Shown: positions 27,248 through 37,939, numbered from the stretch's first letter. The stretch: 64,000 nt of DNA from Citricoccus sp. SGAir0253 (GCF_005877055.1 NZ_CP039424.1:1798001-1862000), one strand, 5' to 3'. The notes: generated from the sequence alone by a model not told the origin. Numbers and translations: made by a program.

Positions 27248-27799
27248 ATGGACGAGACCGTGACAGCCGGCCCCCCGGCACCCGACGCCGGCCCCGGGCA
27301 GGGCTACCTGCCCGGCGTGACCCCGGAGCTGCCGGAGGACCCGGCGGCCCGCCGGCGGTTCCTGGAGCTCACGGGCGTGCCGGCCGAGATGCAGGACCGG
27401 ATGGGGCCGCTGGGGTTCAGCCCGCTCGCGGCGAAGATGGGACTGCGCTTCACCCACCTGTCCGTCGACCTCGTGACGGCCACCGTGCCGGTGGCCGGCA
27501 ACGAGCAGAACATGGGGCTGTTCCACGGGGGCGCTCACCTGGTCATCGCGGAGACCCTCGGCTCGATCGCGGCGATGCTGCACGCGGACGGCCGGCCCGT
27601 CGTCGGGATCGAGATCGGCGCCACGCACCACCGCGCCGCGCGCTCGGGCACCGTCACCGGCACGTGCCGGCCGGTGCACCTGGGCGGGACGCTCACCACC
27701 CACGAGGTCGTCATGACGGACGACGAGGACCGGCGGCTCTCCACGGCCCGGATCACCAACATGATCCTGGACCCCGGGCGCCGCGACCGACGCCCCTGA
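27248..27799 (+). CDS. Hotdog-fold thioesterase, PaaI-like
   Basis: This 183-residue protein has a C-terminal hotdog domain with the PaaI-type active-site block GLFHGGAHLVIAETLGS and a following GIEIGATHHRAARSG. Such enzymes hydrolyse acyl-CoA thioesters. The N-terminal ~65 residues are specific to this group and include a helix LELTGVPAEMQDRMGPLG. The acyl substrate is unknown. It is divergent from polA with only 19 bp between starts; no clear -10 or ribosome site is seen for this gene within that gap, so its promoter must lie in polA. A PaaI-like gene beside polA is a recurring actinobacterial arrangement. Confidence 0.88.
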   Translation: MDETVTAGPPAPDAGPGQGYLPGVTPELPEDPAARRRFLELTGVPAEMQDRMGPLGFSPLAAKMGLRFTHLSVDLVTATVPVAGNEQNMGLFHGGAHLVIAETLGSIAAMLHADGRPVVGIEIGATHHRAARSGTVTGTCRPVHLGGTLTTHEVVMTDDEDRRLSTARITNMILDPGRRDRRP

Positions 27800-27811
27800 G
27801 ACCCGGCGAGT

Positions 27812-27892
27812 GCCCGACGTGGGACTCGAACCCACACACCTCTCGATACCGCATTTTGAGTGCGGCGCGTCTGCCAATTCCGCCAGTCGGGC
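27812..27892 (-). tRNA. tRNA-Leu (anticodon CAA)
   Basis: On the minus strand the sequence folds as a class II tRNA. The acceptor GCCCGAC pairs with GTCGGGC, the anticodon stem CCGCA/TGCGG holds loop CTCAAAA with anticodon CAA, the variable arm is long, and the T-loop is GGTTCGAGTCC. CCA is not encoded. It reads UUG leucine codons, which are rare in this GC-rich DNA. Confidence 0.93.
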
Positions 27893-27901
27893 AACCCGAC
27901 A

Positions 27902-27907
27902 AGGATA
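27902..27907 (-). promoter_or_regulatory. -10 element of tRNA-Leu
   Basis: TATCCT on the minus strand lies 9 nt before the mature tRNA 5' end. Assigned by motif and position only. Confidence 0.4.
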
Positions 27908-27959
27908 CACGGGCCCCGCCCCGGCACGCCCGGCCCGGCGGCGGCGCCGGGGACCCGGC

Positions 27960-27965
27960 TACGCT
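27960..27965 (+). promoter_or_regulatory. -10 element of pdtaR
   Basis: TACGCT followed by GG matches the local -10 style. It would give a ~62-nt 5' UTR before the pdtaR ATG, which has its own ribosome site. Confidence 0.4.
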
Positions 27966-28034
27966 GGAACCGCGTCCGCGCCCCGGCCCGGACCGCCGAC
28001 CCGAGCCGCCCGTCCCGATCCGCGAGGAGCCGCC

Positions 28035-28712
28035 ATGCCGACCGAGAGCACCGACCGCACCGCCGACCGCACCGGGGACGGGGCGCTGCCGGAGGACCGC
28101 GCGGAGGACCGCGCCGCCGATCGGGCGGAGGACGGCGGTCGCCGGACGCTGCGGGTCGTCGTCGCCGAGGACGAGACGCTGATCCGCCTGGACATCGTGG
28201 AGATCCTCACCGCGCAGGGCTACGCGGTGGTGGGCGAGGCGGACAACGGACAGCGCGCCGTGGAGCTGGCCGCCGAGCACCGCCCGGACGTGGTGCTCCT
28301 GGACGTGAAGATGCCCATCATGGACGGCATCACCGCCGCCGAGCAGATCGCCCGCGACCGCGTGGCCCCCGTCGTCCTGCTGACCGCCTTCAGCCAGCGC
28401 GAGCTCGTGGAGCGCGCCCGCGAGGCCGGGGCGATGGCCTACGTGGTCAAGCCGTTCAGCGAGAACGACCTCGTGCCGGCGATCGAGCTCGCCGTGGCCC
28501 GGTTCGACGAGCTGCGCGCCCTCGAGGCGGAGGTCTCCGACCTGGCCGAGCGGTTCGCCACCCGCAAGCTCGTGGACCGCGCGAAGTCCCTGCTGACGAC
28601 CACGATGGACCTGTCCGAGCCGGAGGCCTTCCGGTGGATCCAGAAGACCTCCATGGACCGCCGGCTCACCATGCGCGAGGTGGCCCAGACGGTCATCGAC
28701 CAGATGGGCTGA
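28035..28712 (+). CDS. pdtaR: Response regulator with ANTAR RNA-binding domain (PdtaR)
   Basis: This 225-residue regulator has a receiver domain with the acidic pair at Asp46, phospho-acceptor Asp90 (VVLLDVKMPIMDG) and switch Lys in VVKPFSEND. A C-terminal ANTAR domain from ~165 on (LVDRAKSLL, EAFRWIQKTSMDRRLTMREVA) binds paired hairpins in nascent mRNA and prevents termination. The partner kinase PdtaS is not in the window. The first ~38 residues are charged, with imperfect DRT/EDRA repeats. ATG 28035 follows CGAGGAGCC. It converges on pyk only 9 bp away. Confidence 0.93.
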   Translation: MPTESTDRTADRTGDGALPEDRAEDRAADRAEDGGRRTLRVVVAEDETLIRLDIVEILTAQGYAVVGEADNGQRAVELAAEHRPDVVLLDVKMPIMDGITAAEQIARDRVAPVVLLTAFSQRELVERAREAGAMAYVVKPFSENDLVPAIELAVARFDELRALEAEVSDLAERFATRKLVDRAKSLLTTTMDLSEPEAFRWIQKTSMDRRLTMREVAQTVIDQMG

Positions 28713-28721
28713 CCCCGCCGG

Positions 28722-30215
28722 TCAGTGCGGCGAGCGGGCCGGCCACATCCCCACCCGCTCGCGGGAGGGGCGCTGGTAGCCCTGCAGCAGCCCGCCCGAG
28801 TCGGCGAGGTCCCCGATCCGGTGCACCTTCACGGTGTTGGTGGATCCCGCCTGCCCGGGGGGCGAGCCGGCCGCGATCACCACGAGGTCGTTGACGCCGG
28901 CGATCCCCTCCTGCAGCAGCGAGCGGTCCACCTGCGCCGTCATCTCGTCCGTGGAGGAGGCGAAGGGCACCATGCGCGGGGTCACGCCCCAGGACAGGCA
29001 CAGGATGTTGTGCGTGTGCTCCACGTGGGTGAAGGCGTAGACCATCTGGTGCGGACGCAGCCGCGAGAGCCGGCGGGCCGAGTCCCCCGACTGGGTGAAC
29101 GTGGCGAGGTAGCGCACGTCCAGCTGGTTGGCGATCTCCACCGCGGCCCGGGTGATCGCCCCGCCGCGCGTCTTCGGCCGGGAGCCCAACGGCAGGATCC
29201 GGTCCAGGCCGTGGGTCTCGGTGGACTCGATGATCCGGGCCATCGTCTCCACCGTGACCACGGGGTACCGGCCCACCGAGGTCTCCCCCGAGAGCATCAC
29301 GGCGTCCGCGCCGTCCAGCACCGCGTTGGCGCAGTCGGAGGCCTCGGCGCGCGTGGGCCGGGGGTTGTCGATCATCGACTCGAGCACCTGGGTGGCCACG
29401 ATGACCGGCTTGGCCCAGCGGCGGGCGAGCTCGATGGCCCGCTTCTGCACCACCGGGACGTCCTCGAGCGGCAGCTCCACGCCCAGGTCCCCGCGCGCCA
29501 CCATGATCGCGTCGAACGCGTCCACGATCCCGTGCAGGGCCTCCACGGCCTGGGGCTTCTCGATCTTGGCGATCACGGGCACGCGCCGGCCCTGCTCGTC
29601 CATGATCTCGTGCACCCGCTCGATGTCCCGGGCCGAGCGCACGAAGGACAGCGCCACCATGTCCACGCCCAGGTCCAGGGCCCAGCGCAGGTCCGCCTCG
29701 TCCTTCTCGGACAGCGCCGGGACGTTGACCGCCACCCCCGGCAGGTTGATGCCCTTGTTGTTGGACACGGCCCCGGGCACGGTGACCTCCGTGACCACGT
29801 CCGTGTCCGTGACCTCGACCGCCCGCAGGGCGACCTTGCCGTCGTCGATGAGCAGCGTGTCCCCCGGGCGCACGTCCTGGGGCAGCCCCGCGAACGTGGT
29901 GCCGCACCGCTCGCGCGTGCCCTCCTCCTCGCGGGTGGTGATGGTGAACCGGTCCCCGACGGCCAGCTCGTGGGGGCCGTCGGCGAACCGCCCGAGGCGG
30001 ATCTTGGGCCCCTGGAGGTCGGCGAAGACGGCGACCGGGCGGCCGAGGTCGGCGGCCGCCCGGCGGATGTCCGCGTACGTGCGCTCGTGCACCTCGTAGG
30101 AGCCGTGGCTCATGTTCATCCGGGCGACGTCCACGCCGGCCGCGATCACGGCACGGGTGTTCTCGTAGCCCTCGGTGGCCGGACCGAAGGTGGCGACGAT
30201 CTTCGCGTGTCTCAT
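28722..30215 (-). CDS. pyk: Pyruvate kinase
   Basis: Pyruvate kinase converts phosphoenolpyruvate and ADP to pyruvate and ATP. The 497-residue protein starts MRHAKIVATFGPA and has ARMNMSHGS. The catalytic Lys region is PVIAKIEKPQA, the metal-binding block is MVARGDLGVELP, and MLSGETSVGRYP follows, with a regulatory C-terminal domain after that. The ATG has TAGGCT 6 nt upstream and no ribosome site, so it is probably leaderless. It lies downstream of gltBD on the same strand but beyond a strong terminator, so it is a separate unit. Confidence 0.96.
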   Translation of the reverse strand: MRHAKIVATFGPATEGYENTRAVIAAGVDVARMNMSHGSYEVHERTYADIRRAAADLGRPVAVFADLQGPKIRLGRFADGPHELAVGDRFTITTREEEGTRERCGTTFAGLPQDVRPGDTLLIDDGKVALRAVEVTDTDVVTEVTVPGAVSNNKGINLPGVAVNVPALSEKDEADLRWALDLGVDMVALSFVRSARDIERVHEIMDEQGRRVPVIAKIEKPQAVEALHGIVDAFDAIMVARGDLGVELPLEDVPVVQKRAIELARRWAKPVIVATQVLESMIDNPRPTRAEASDCANAVLDGADAVMLSGETSVGRYPVVTVETMARIIESTETHGLDRILPLGSRPKTRGGAITRAAVEIANQLDVRYLATFTQSGDSARRLSRLRPHQMVYAFTHVEHTHNILCLSWGVTPRMVPFASSTDEMTAQVDRSLLQEGIAGVNDLVVIAAGSPPGQAGSTNTVKVHRIGDLADSGGLLQGYQRPSRERVGMWPARSPH

Positions 30216-30221
30216 GGGTCC

Positions 30222-30227
30222 AGCCTA
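30222..30227 (-). promoter_or_regulatory. Leaderless -10 element of pyk
   Basis: TAGGCT on the minus strand ends 6 nt before the pyk ATG, in the context CTAGGCTGGAC. Confidence 0.55.
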
Positions 30228-30245
30228 GCGAGGACTGCGCCGGGG

Positions 30246-30287
30246 GCGGGGCTGACCCGGGACGATGACTCCCCGGGCCGGCCCCGC
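30246..30287 (-). terminator. Terminator hairpin downstream of gltD
   Basis: Outer arms 30246-30252 and 30281-30287 (7 bp) and inner arms 30256-30261 and 30272-30277 (6 bp) form a two-tier hairpin that begins 4 nt after the gltD stop and ends before the pyk promoter. Confidence 0.65.
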
Positions 30288-30291
30288 GGGC

Positions 30292-31833
30292 TCAGCCGTG
30301 CAGCCGCCCCTCGGCCGCGATGGAGGCGTACTCGGGCCGCCGGGGCCGCACCGCGCCGGCGTCGGTCCGGACCGCGATCGGCCGGTCGGTGGGCTCCACC
30401 GGCGAGGGCAGGCGCGTCCAGCTCTCGAGCGACTCGTCGACGGCCCGGGCGCACGCCCGGCCCTCCGCGATGGCCCACACGACCAGGGAGGCGCCCCGGC
30501 CGGCGTCGCCGCACGCGAACACCCCGGGGGTGTCCGTCTCGTACGTGTGGCCGCGCCGGATGACCCCGCGCTCCACGACGACGCCGGCGTGGCCCTCGCC
30601 CTCGCTGAGCCCGTCCTCCTGGACCCCGGTGAAGCCCAGGGCCAGCAGCACGAGGTCCGCGGGGATCTCCCGCTCGGTGCCCGGGCGCGGCACGCGGCGG
30701 CCGTCCGGCAGGTACTCGGTCTCGGCGACCCGCAGGGCGCGCACGTGCCCGTGCTCGTCGCCCACGAACTCCACCGTGGAGGCGAGGTACTCGCGCGTGC
30801 CGCCCTCGGCGTCGGCGCTCGTGACCTCGAAGACCTTCGGCATGGTCGGCCACGGCTGGTCCGCCGGGCGCGCCGTCGGCAGCTCCCGCCCGATGGCCAG
30901 GGTGGTGACGGAGGCGGCCCCGTGGCGGTGGGCGGTGCCGATGCAGTCCGCGCCGGTGTCCCCGCCGCCGAGGACGACGACGTGCTTGCCGTCCGCGCGG
31001 ATCTGGTCCGGGACGACCTCGCCGGCCACGGCGCGGTTGGACTGCACGAGGTAGTCCATGGCCACGTGGATGCCGTCCAGGTGGCGGCCCGGCACGGGCA
31101 GGTCCCGCGGCACGGGCGCGCCCGTGGCGACGATGACCGCGTCGTAGCGCTCGCGCAGCTCGGCCCACGTCATGTCCGTGCCGATGGCGATGCCGGTGCG
31201 GAACCGGGTGCCCTCGGCCTCCATCTGCTCGATGCGCCGGTCCAGGATGTCCTTCTCCATCTTGAAGTCCGGGATCCCGTAGCGCAGCAGGCCGCCGACC
31301 TTGTCGTCCTTCTCGTAGACGGCCACGGTGAACCCGGCCCGGGTCAGCTGCTGCGCGGCCGCCAGCCCGGCCGGGCCGGAGCCGACCACGGCGACGGTGT
31401 GCCCGTTGAGCCGCTGCGGGATGACGGGGTCGAGCCAGTCGTTGTCGAAGGCGGCGTCCGCGATGGACACCTCGGTCTGCTTGATCGTCACGGCCGGCTG
31501 GTTGATCCCCAGCACGCACGAGGACTCGCACGGGGCCGGGCAGATGCGGCCGGTGACCTCGGGGAAGTTGTTGGTGGCGTGCAGCCGGGCCGCCGCCTCC
31601 TCCATCCGCCCCTGGCGCACGAGGTCGTTCCACTCGGGGATGAGGTTCCCCAGCGGGCAGCCCTGGTGGCAGAACGGCACGCCGCAGTCCATGCAGCGCC
31701 CCGCCTGCTGGTGCACGACCTCGGGGTCCTGCCGGGCATAGACGTCCTTGAAGTCCATGATGCGCACGGGCACCGGGCGCGAGGGACGGTCGCGGCGGTC
31801 GCGGGTGGTCAGGAATCCGCGGGGATCAGCCAT
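30292..31833 (-). CDS. gltD: Glutamate synthase small subunit
   Basis: GltD passes electrons from NADPH to the large subunit for glutamate synthesis from glutamine and 2-oxoglutarate. The 513-residue protein has an N-terminal iron-sulfur ligand region (CMDCGVPFC, then CPAPCESSC), an FAD site [11 protein letters not shown], and an NADPH site [13 protein letters not shown] 31833 has GGAGG upstream and overlaps the end of gltB by 8 nt, so the two are co-translated. The frame is open further up to 31881, but those codons lie within gltB. Confidence 0.95.
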   Translation of the reverse strand: MADPRGFLTTRDRRDRPSRPVPVRIMDFKDVYARQDPEVVHQQAGRCMDCGVPFCHQGCPLGNLIPEWNDLVRQGRMEEAAARLHATNNFPEVTGRICPAPCESSCVLGINQPAVTIKQTEVSIADAAFDNDWLDPVIPQRLNGHTVAVVGSGPAGLAAAQQLTRAGFTVAVYEKDDKVGGLLRYGIPDFKMEKDILDRRIEQMEAEGTRFRTGIAIGTDMTWAELRERYDAVIVATGAPVPRDLPVPGRHLDGIHVAMDYLVQSNRAVAGEVVPDQIRADGKHVVVLGGGDTGADCIGTAHRHGAASVTTLAIGRELPTARPADQPWPTMPKVFEVTSADAEGGTREYLASTVEFVGDEHGHVRALRVAETEYLPDGRRVPRPGTEREIPADLVLLALGFTGVQEDGLSEGEGHAGVVVERGVIRRGHTYETDTPGVFACGDAGRGASLVVWAIAEGRACARAVDESLESWTRLPSPVEPTDRPIAVRTDAGAVRPRRPEYASIAAEGRLHG

Positions 31834-34800
31834 GGGTAGCCTCCAGAATCCGGCCCCAGGCGGTGTCGCCGTCGGGGTCAAGTCCTTCGTCGATGACGGC
31901 CGCGCGGGTCCTCAGCACGGCGTCGTAGGTTGCCGGCAGCACGGTCGTGAAGCGGCGCAGGGAGTCGTCCAGCGTGGACAGCAGGTGGGCCGCCACGGGC
32001 GACCCGGTCTCGGCGTGGTGCCGGGTGAGCAGCACGGTGATGGCCTCCCGGTCCTCGGGCCGGGGATCGAGCAGCAGCAGGTCGCCGTTGGCCACCGCGA
32101 GCGGGTTCAGCGCGGTGCGGTCCAGGTCCAGGACCCAGGCCGTGCCGCCGGACATCCCGGCCCCGAGGTTGCGGCCCGTGCGGCCGAGCACGAGGGCCCG
32201 GCCCCCGGTCATGTACTCCAGGCCGTGGTCGCCGATGCCCTCGACGACGGCGCTCGCGCCGGAGTTGCGCACGAGGAACCGCTCGCCGACCCGGCCGCGG
32301 AGGTACATCTCCCCCGAGGTCGCGCCGTAGCCGATGACGTTGCCGGCCACGACGTTGTCCTCGGCGGCGAAGCCGGCGCCCTCGTGGGGACGGACGATGA
32401 TGCGCCCGCCGGACAGGCCCTTGCCGACGTAGTCGTTGGCGTCGCCCTCCAGCCGCAGCGTCACCCCGGCCGGCAGGAACGCCCCGAGGGACTGCCCCGC
32501 CTCGCCGGCCAGGTCCACCGTGATGGTGTCCGCCGGCAGCTCGTCCAGCAGCCGCGCGTGGGTCACGTGGTAGCCCAGCATGGTGCCGGCCGCGCGGTCG
32601 GTGTTGACGATCGCCTTGGACAGCCGCACCGGGCGGCCGGTCGCGATGGCCGGCTCGGCCGCCGCGATGAGGTCGTTGTCGAAGTGCTGGTCGAGCTCGT
32701 GGTTCTGGCCCGTGTGGTGGCTGAGCTGGCGCGCCGTGTCCGGGGCCGCCGGGTCGTAGCCGGCCAGGATCCCGGACAGGTCCAGGCCCCCGGTCTTCCA
32801 GTGCCCGGCGGACTCGTCCCGGCCGAGCACCTCGATGTGGCCGATGGCCTCCTCGAGCGAGCGGAAGCCGAGCTCGGCGAGGTACTCGCGCACCTCCTGG
32901 GCGATGTACTCGAAGAACGTCACCACGAACTCCGGCTTGCCCGTGTAGCGGGAGCGCAGCTCGGGGTTCTGGGTGGCCACGCCCACCGGGCACGTGTCGA
33001 GGTGGCACACGCGCATCATGATGCAGCCGGAGACCACGAGCGGGGCGGTGGCGAAGCCGTACTCCTCGGCCCCGAGCAGCGCCGCGATCACGACGTCCCG
33101 GCCCGTCTTGAGCTGGCCGTCCACCTGCACGACCACGCGGTCGCGCAGCCCGTTGAGCATGAGCGTCTGCTGGGCCTCGGCCAGGCCCAGCTCCCACGGG
33201 GCGCCGGCGTGCTTGAGCGAGTTCAGCGGGGAGGCGCCGGTGCCGCCGTCGTGCCCGGAGATCAGCACGACGTCGGCCTTCGCCTTGGTCACGCCCGCCG
33301 CCACGGTGCCCACCCCGGACTCCGAGACGAGCTTGACGTGGACGCGGGCGGCCGGGTTGGCGCGCTTGAGGTCGTGGATGAGCTCCGCGAGGTCCTCGAT
33401 CGAGTAGATGTCGTGGTGCGGCGGCGGCGAGACCAGGGACACGCCCGGGGTCGAGTGCCGCGTGGAGGCCACCCACGGGTACACCTTGGTGCCCATGAGC
33501 TGGCCGCCCTCGCCGGGCTTGGCACCCTGGGCCATCTTGATCTGCAGGTCGTCCGCGGTGGCCAGGTACAGGCTCGTCACGCCGAAGCGCCCGGAGGCGA
33601 TCTGCTTGATGGCCGAGCGCCGCTCGGGGTCCAGCAGCCGCTCGGGATCCTCGCCGCCCTCGCCCGTGTTGGACTTCCCGCCCAGCCGGTTCATCGCGAC
33701 GGCGAGCGTCTCGTGGGCCTCCTGGGAGATCGACCCGTAGCTCATCGCCCCGGTGGAGAACCGCTTGACGATCTCGGAGACCGGCTCGACCTCCTCGATC
33801 GGCACGGCCGGCCGCACCCCCGGCTTCAGGGACAGCAGCCCGCGCAGGGTCATCAGGTCGCGGGACTGCTCGTCCACCCGGCGCGTGTAGTCCTTGAAGA
33901 TGTCGTACTGCCGTGTCCGGGTGGAGTGCTGCAGGCGGAAGACCGTCTCAGGGTTGAACAGGTGCGGGGGCCCGTCCCGGCGCCACTGGTACTCGCCGCC
34001 GGTCTCGAGCTCGCGGTACGGGTCGATGTCGTTGCCGTCCGGCGGGTACGCCGCCCAGTGCCGCTGCTGGTTCTCGGCGGCGATGACCTCCAGGCCCACC
34101 CCGCCCATCGGGGTGTGGGTGCCCGCGAAGTACCGGTCCACGAGGCTGCGGGAGAGCCCGATCGCCTCGAAGGTCTGGGCGCCGCAGTAGGAGGCGACCG
34201 TGGAGATGCCCATCTTGGACATGATCTTCTGGACGCCCTTGCCGAGCGCCTTGATGAGGTTGGCCACGGCCTGCTCGGCGGTCACGGTGGTGATCGCCCC
34301 GGTGCGCACGAGCTCCTCGGCCGACTCCATGGCGAGGTAGGGGTTCACGGCGGAGGCGCCGTAGCCGATCAGCACGGCCACGTGGTGCACCTCGCGCACG
34401 TCCCCGGCCTCCACGAGCAGCGAGGCCCGGGTGCGGTTGGCCGAGGCCAGCAGGTGGTGGTGCACGGCCGAGAGCAGCAGCAGCGAGGGGATCGGCGCCC
34501 ACTGGGCGTTGGAGTCGCGGTCCGAGAGGATGATGAACTGCACCCCGCGGTTGACGGCGGCCGAGACCTGCTCGCAGATCTCGGTGAGCCGGGCGCGCAG
34601 CCCGGCCGCGCCGGCGTCGACCCGGTACAGGCCACGGACCTTGAGGGAGACCTTGGCGCCGCGGCCCTCGGGGCCGGCATCGGCGCCGGTCCCGCGCAGG
34701 TGGGCGATCTTGGCCAGCTGGTCGTTGTCGATCACCGGGAACTCGAGGTTCACGTGCCGGGCGCTGACCCGCTCGCCGGAGAGCAGGTTGCCGTCCGGGC

Positions 34801-36670
34801 CGATCGAGGTGCGCATCGAGGTGACGAGCTCCTCGCGGATCGAGTCCAGCGGCGGGTTCGTGACCTGCGCGAAGGACTGCGTGAAGTAGTCGAACAGCAG
34901 CCGGGGGCGCTGGGACAGCACGGCGATCGGGGTGTCCGTGCCCATGGCGCCCAGCGGCTCGGCGCCGGTGGCGGCCATCGGCTTGATGAGCACGCGCAAC
35001 TCCTCGGTGGTGTAGCCGAAGGTGCGCTGGCGGTGGGCCACGGACTGCGCCGAGTAGCGCACGTGCTCGCGGTCCGGCAGCTGGTCCAGGTCGACGAGGT
35101 TCTCGTCCACCCACTGCTGCCACGGGTTCGCGGCGGCGACCTCGGCCTTGACCTCGTCGTCCTCGATGATGCGGCCGGCCACGGTGTCCACGAGGAACAT
35201 CCGGCCCGGGGCCACCCGTCCCTTGCGCACGATCGCGCCCGGGTCCAGCGGCAGCACGCCGACCTCCGAGGCCAGCACCACGAGGCCGTCGTCCGTGACC
35301 CAGTAGCGGGCCGGGCGCAGGCCGTTGCGGTCCAGCACGGCGCCGACCTGGCGGCCGTCGGTGAAGGACACGGCGGCGGGACCGTCCCACGGCTCCATGA
35401 GCATGGAGTGGTACTGGTAGAACGCCCGGCGCTCGGGGTCCATCGACTCGTGGTTCTCCCACGCCTCCGGGATCATCATCATGATCGCGTGGCTCAGCGG
35501 GCGCCCGCCGAGCATCAGCAGCTCCGCCACCTCGTCGAAGGACTGGGAGTCCGAGGCGCCCGGGGTGCAGATGGGGTACAGCTTCTCCGGCTCCTCGCCG
35601 AGCACCGGGGAGTCCAGCATGGACTGCCGGGCGCGCATCCAGTTGCGGTTGCCCTTGACGGTGTTGATCTCCCCGTTGTGCGCGATCGTGCGGAACGGCT
35701 GAGCCAGCGGCCAGGAGGGGAACGTGTTGGTGGAGAACCGGGAGTGCACGATGCCCAGGCAGGTGGCGAACCGGGGGTCCGCGAGGTCCGGGTAGAACGG
35801 CTGGAGCTGGCCGGTGGAGAGCATGCCCTTGTAGACGATCGTGCGCGAGGACAGCGAGGGGAAGTACACCCCGAAGCGGTTCTGCGCGCGCTTGCGCACG
35901 CGCCAGGCGCGCACGTCCAGGGAGTCGCCCTCGCCCTCCGGGGCGGCGGGGTCCACGCCGAGGAACAGCTGCGCGAAGTGCGGCATGACGGAGCGGGCGG
36001 ACTCGCCGATGACCGACTCGTCCACCGGCACCTCGCGCCAGCCCAGCACGGTGAGCCCCTCGCCCGCGGCGAGTTCCTCGACCCCGGCCACGGTCTCGGC
36101 GCGCTCGCCCTCCGGCTGGGGCAGGAAGGCGGTGCCGACCGCGTACCGGCCGGCCTCCGGCAGCGTGAAGTCCACGACGGCGCGCAGGAACTCGTCCGGG
36201 ACCTGCACCAGCAGTCCGGCGCCGTCGCCGGTGCCGTCGTCGCCGCCGACGCCGCCGCGGTGCTCGAGGTTGCGCAGCGCCACGAGGGCGTGCTCGACGA
36301 TGTCGTGGCCCGGGGTGCCGCGCAGGGTGGCGATCACGGCGAGGCCGCAGTTCTCGGTCTCGTTGTCCGGGCTGTAGAGGCCCTGGGCCGGCGGGATCGC
36401 CGAGAACCGGTTGAAGGGGTTCTGCGGGTCGCGGGCCAGGACGGCCGTGGCGGAGTCGTCCGGCAGGTTCTCCGGGGCCTCGGCGTGCGCCTCCTCGGAG
36501 CCGTCGTCCGCGACGGCCGCGTCCTCGCGGCCCTCCTCCTCGGGGGCGAGGGCGGCGGTGGGGCGGCCCTCCGGGGCGTCGTCCAGGCCACGCGGGTCGT
36601 GCCGGGGCGCGTCCTGCTCCGGGGTGGTCTCCTCCGGGGTGGTGTTGCCGTCTTCTGGGCGCAGCGTCAT
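31826..36670 (-). CDS. gltB: Glutamate synthase large subunit
   Basis: The 1614-residue large subunit has an N-terminal class II glutaminase domain whose catalytic Cys is Cys108 in [12 protein letters not shown] and 2-oxoglutarate sites lie in the central and C-terminal region, and the 3Fe-4S ligands are C-x5-C-x4-C in [15 protein letters not shown]. The Cys must be exposed by removal of a propeptide, here about 107 residues and very rich in Glu, Asp and Pro; the E. coli propeptide is 42. ATG 36670 follows GGAAGGA. An open stretch back to 36766 has no better start. Confidence 0.95.
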   Translation of the reverse strand: MTLRPEDGNTTPEETTPEQDAPRHDPRGLDDAPEGRPTAALAPEEEGREDAAVADDGSEEAHAEAPENLPDDSATAVLARDPQNPFNRFSAIPPAQGLYSPDNETENCGLAVIATLRGTPGHDIVEHALVALRNLEHRGGVGGDDGTGDGAGLLVQVPDEFLRAVVDFTLPEAGRYAVGTAFLPQPEGERAETVAGVEELAAGEGLTVLGWREVPVDESVIGESARSVMPHFAQLFLGVDPAAPEGEGDSLDVRAWRVRKRAQNRFGVYFPSLSSRTIVYKGMLSTGQLQPFYPDLADPRFATCLGIVHSRFSTNTFPSWPLAQPFRTIAHNGEINTVKGNRNWMRARQSMLDSPVLGEEPEKLYPICTPGASDSQSFDEVAELLMLGGRPLSHAIMMMIPEAWENHESMDPERRAFYQYHSMLMEPWDGPAAVSFTDGRQVGAVLDRNGLRPARYWVTDDGLVVLASEVGVLPLDPGAIVRKGRVAPGRMFLVDTVAGRIIEDDEVKAEVAAANPWQQWVDENLVDLDQLPDREHVRYSAQSVAHRQRTFGYTTEELRVLIKPMAATGAEPLGAMGTDTPIAVLSQRPRLLFDYFTQSFAQVTNPPLDSIREELVTSMRTSIGPDGNLLSGERVSARHVNLEFPVIDNDQLAKIAHLRGTGADAGPEGRGAKVSLKVRGLYRVDAGAAGLRARLTEICEQVSAAVNRGVQFIILSDRDSNAQWAPIPSLLLLSAVHHHLLASANRTRASLLVEAGDVREVHHVAVLIGYGASAVNPYLAMESAEELVRTGAITTVTAEQAVANLIKALGKGVQKIMSKMGISTVASYCGAQTFEAIGLSRSLVDRYFAGTHTPMGGVGLEVIAAENQQRHWAAYPPDGNDIDPYRELETGGEYQWRRDGPPHLFNPETVFRLQHSTRTRQYDIFKDYTRRVDEQSRDLMTLRGLLSLKPGVRPAVPIEEVEPVSEIVKRFSTGAMSYGSISQEAHETLAVAMNRLGGKSNTGEGGEDPERLLDPERRSAIKQIASGRFGVTSLYLATADDLQIKMAQGAKPGEGGQLMGTKVYPWVASTRHSTPGVSLVSPPPHHDIYSIEDLAELIHDLKRANPAARVHVKLVSESGVGTVAAGVTKAKADVVLISGHDGGTGASPLNSLKHAGAPWELGLAEAQQTLMLNGLRDRVVVQVDGQLKTGRDVVIAALLGAEEYGFATAPLVVSGCIMMRVCHLDTCPVGVATQNPELRSRYTGKPEFVVTFFEYIAQEVREYLAELGFRSLEEAIGHIEVLGRDESAGHWKTGGLDLSGILAGYDPAAPDTARQLSHHTGQNHELDQHFDNDLIAAAEPAIATGRPVRLSKAIVNTDRAAGTMLGYHVTHARLLDELPADTITVDLAGEAGQSLGAFLPAGVTLRLEGDANDYVGKGLSGGRIIVRPHEGAGFAAEDNVVAGNVIGYGATSGEMYLRGRVGERFLVRNSGASAVVEGIGDHGLEYMTGGRALVLGRTGRNLGAGMSGGTAWVLDLDRTALNPLAVANGDLLLLDPRPEDREAITVLLTRHHAETGSPVAAHLLSTLDDSLRRFTTVLPATYDAVLRTRAAVIDEGLDPDGDTAWGRILEATHG

Positions 36671-36789
36671 GCGGATCCTTCCAGGGTGCCGAGGGGTCTC
36701 GTGCAGGGAAGGGGACGCCGTTGGCCCCACGGCCGCGGGTGGTCCGGACGTCGCCGTCGGAACCACCCGTTGCCAATGCAGTGGAGTCG

Positions 36790-36795
36790 ATCTTA
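36790..36795 (-). promoter_or_regulatory. Possible gltB -10 element
   Basis: TAAGAT on the minus strand, in the 141-bp gap after lgt, would give a ~113-nt leader to gltB. No convincing -35 was seen. Confidence 0.35.
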
Positions 36796-36811
36796 CCGAC
36801 CCCGGGGGGCG

Positions 36812-37939
36812 TCAGTCGCCGTTCGGGCCCGGATCGGCCGACTTTTTTGTTTCGTGCGCGTTAATTCTCCGTTCGGCAGGGGACGGGACCTTGTGCGCCC
36901 CGGCGTCCTGCGGCAGGTCACCGGCGGGATCCGCCGGGGTGGCCTCGCCGTCCCCGCCGGCGGTGGAGGCACCGTCCGCCTCGCCGTCCCCGCCGGCGGT
37001 GGAGGCACCGTCCGCCTCGCCGTCCGCCTCGCCGTCCCCACTCGCGGGGACGGCGGCGGGCTCGCGCCCGGGCAGCCACAGCGAGTCGGCGCGCTCCCGG
37101 CCCGCCGCCGTGCGCGGACGGGTGGCCCACAGGCCCACGAGGAACGCCACGGCGATGACGAACACCAGCAGCGAGGTCCACACGTTGAGCCGCTGCGTGG
37201 TGCCGAACAGCGTGACCATCTCGGCGTCGTCGATGCGCAGCATCTCGATCCACGTGCGTCCGGCGGTGTACCAGGCCACGTAGGACCAGGCCATCATCCC
37301 GCGCCGCAGGTGCAGCCGCCGGTCCAGCAGCAGCAGCAGGGCCACGCCGGCCAGGTTCCACAGCATCTCGTAGAGGAAGGTGGGGTGGAACAGGGTCCCC
37401 TCGAGGGTGCCCGCGGGCCAGTTGGGGCTGTCCGGGCTCACCTGCAGCCCCCACGGCAGCGTGGTGGGCCCGCCGAAGAGCTCCTGGTTGAAGTAGTTGC
37501 CCAGCCGGCCGATGGCCTGGGCCAGCAGCACGCCCGGGGCCACCACGTCCGCGTAGGCCGAGAGCCGGACGCCGTAGCGGCGGCAGGCGATCCAGGCGCC
37601 CACGGCCCCGAGGGCCACGGCGCCCCAGATGCCCAGGCCGCCCTCCCAGACCCGCCAGATGCGGCCCAGGTCCCCGGTGCCGTCGAAGCCCGGGCCGAAG
37701 TAGGCGTCCGGCGAGGAGACCACGTGGTACAGCCGGGCGCCGACGAGCCCGAAGAGGATCGCCCAGATCGAGATGTCGATGACGCGGCCCTCGGGCCCGC
37801 CCCGGTCGTGCCAGCGCCGCGAGCCCAGCCACAGCGCCACGATGATCCCGGCGATGATGCACAGCGCGTAGGCGTGGATCGTGACCGGCCCCAGGTCGAA
37901 GCCGTCCCAGGCCGGCGCGGGGATCGCCGCCCGGATCAC
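36812..37939 (-). CDS. lgt: Prolipoprotein diacylglyceryl transferase
   Basis: Lgt moves a diacylglyceryl group from phosphatidylglycerol to the lipobox Cys of prelipoproteins in the cytoplasmic membrane. The 375-residue protein has about seven membrane segments. The Lgt signature GRLGNYFNQELFG lies near residues 135-147, and HPTFLYE follows. After residue ~285 comes a ~90-residue hydrophilic tail containing two 12-residue repeats of Gly/Asp/Glu/Ala/Ser/Thr. The tail exceeds what the family needs. The GTG at 37939 overlaps the trpA stop as GTGA. The trpA-lgt order is common in Micrococcineae. Confidence 0.95.
   Translation of the reverse strand: MIRAAIPAPAWDGFDLGPVTIHAYALCIIAGIIVALWLGSRRWHDRGGPEGRVIDISIWAILFGLVGARLYHVVSSPDAYFGPGFDGTGDLGRIWRVWEGGLGIWGAVALGAVGAWIACRRYGVRLSAYADVVAPGVLLAQAIGRLGNYFNQELFGGPTTLPWGLQVSPDSPNWPAGTLEGTLFHPTFLYEMLWNLAGVALLLLLDRRLHLRRGMMAWSYVAWYTAGRTWIEMLRIDDAEMVTLFGTTQRLNVWTSLLVFVIAVAFLVGLWATRPRTAAGRERADSLWLPGREPAAVPASGDGEADGEADGASTAGGDGEADGASTAGGDGEATPADPAGDLPQDAGAHKVPSPAERRINAHETKKSADPGPNGD
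36942..37037 (-). repeat. 36-bp tandem repeat in the lgt tail
   Basis: Two perfect 36-bp copies (36942-36977, 36978-37013) are followed by two 12-bp copies of the unit's first third (37014-37025, 37026-37037). All lengths are multiples of three, so copy changes would keep the frame. Confidence 0.85.

Noticed and set aside
28710-28724. TGACC-N5-GGTCA palindrome at the pdtaR/pyk junction
   Set aside because: It is made mostly of the two convergent stop codons and has only 5-bp arms.
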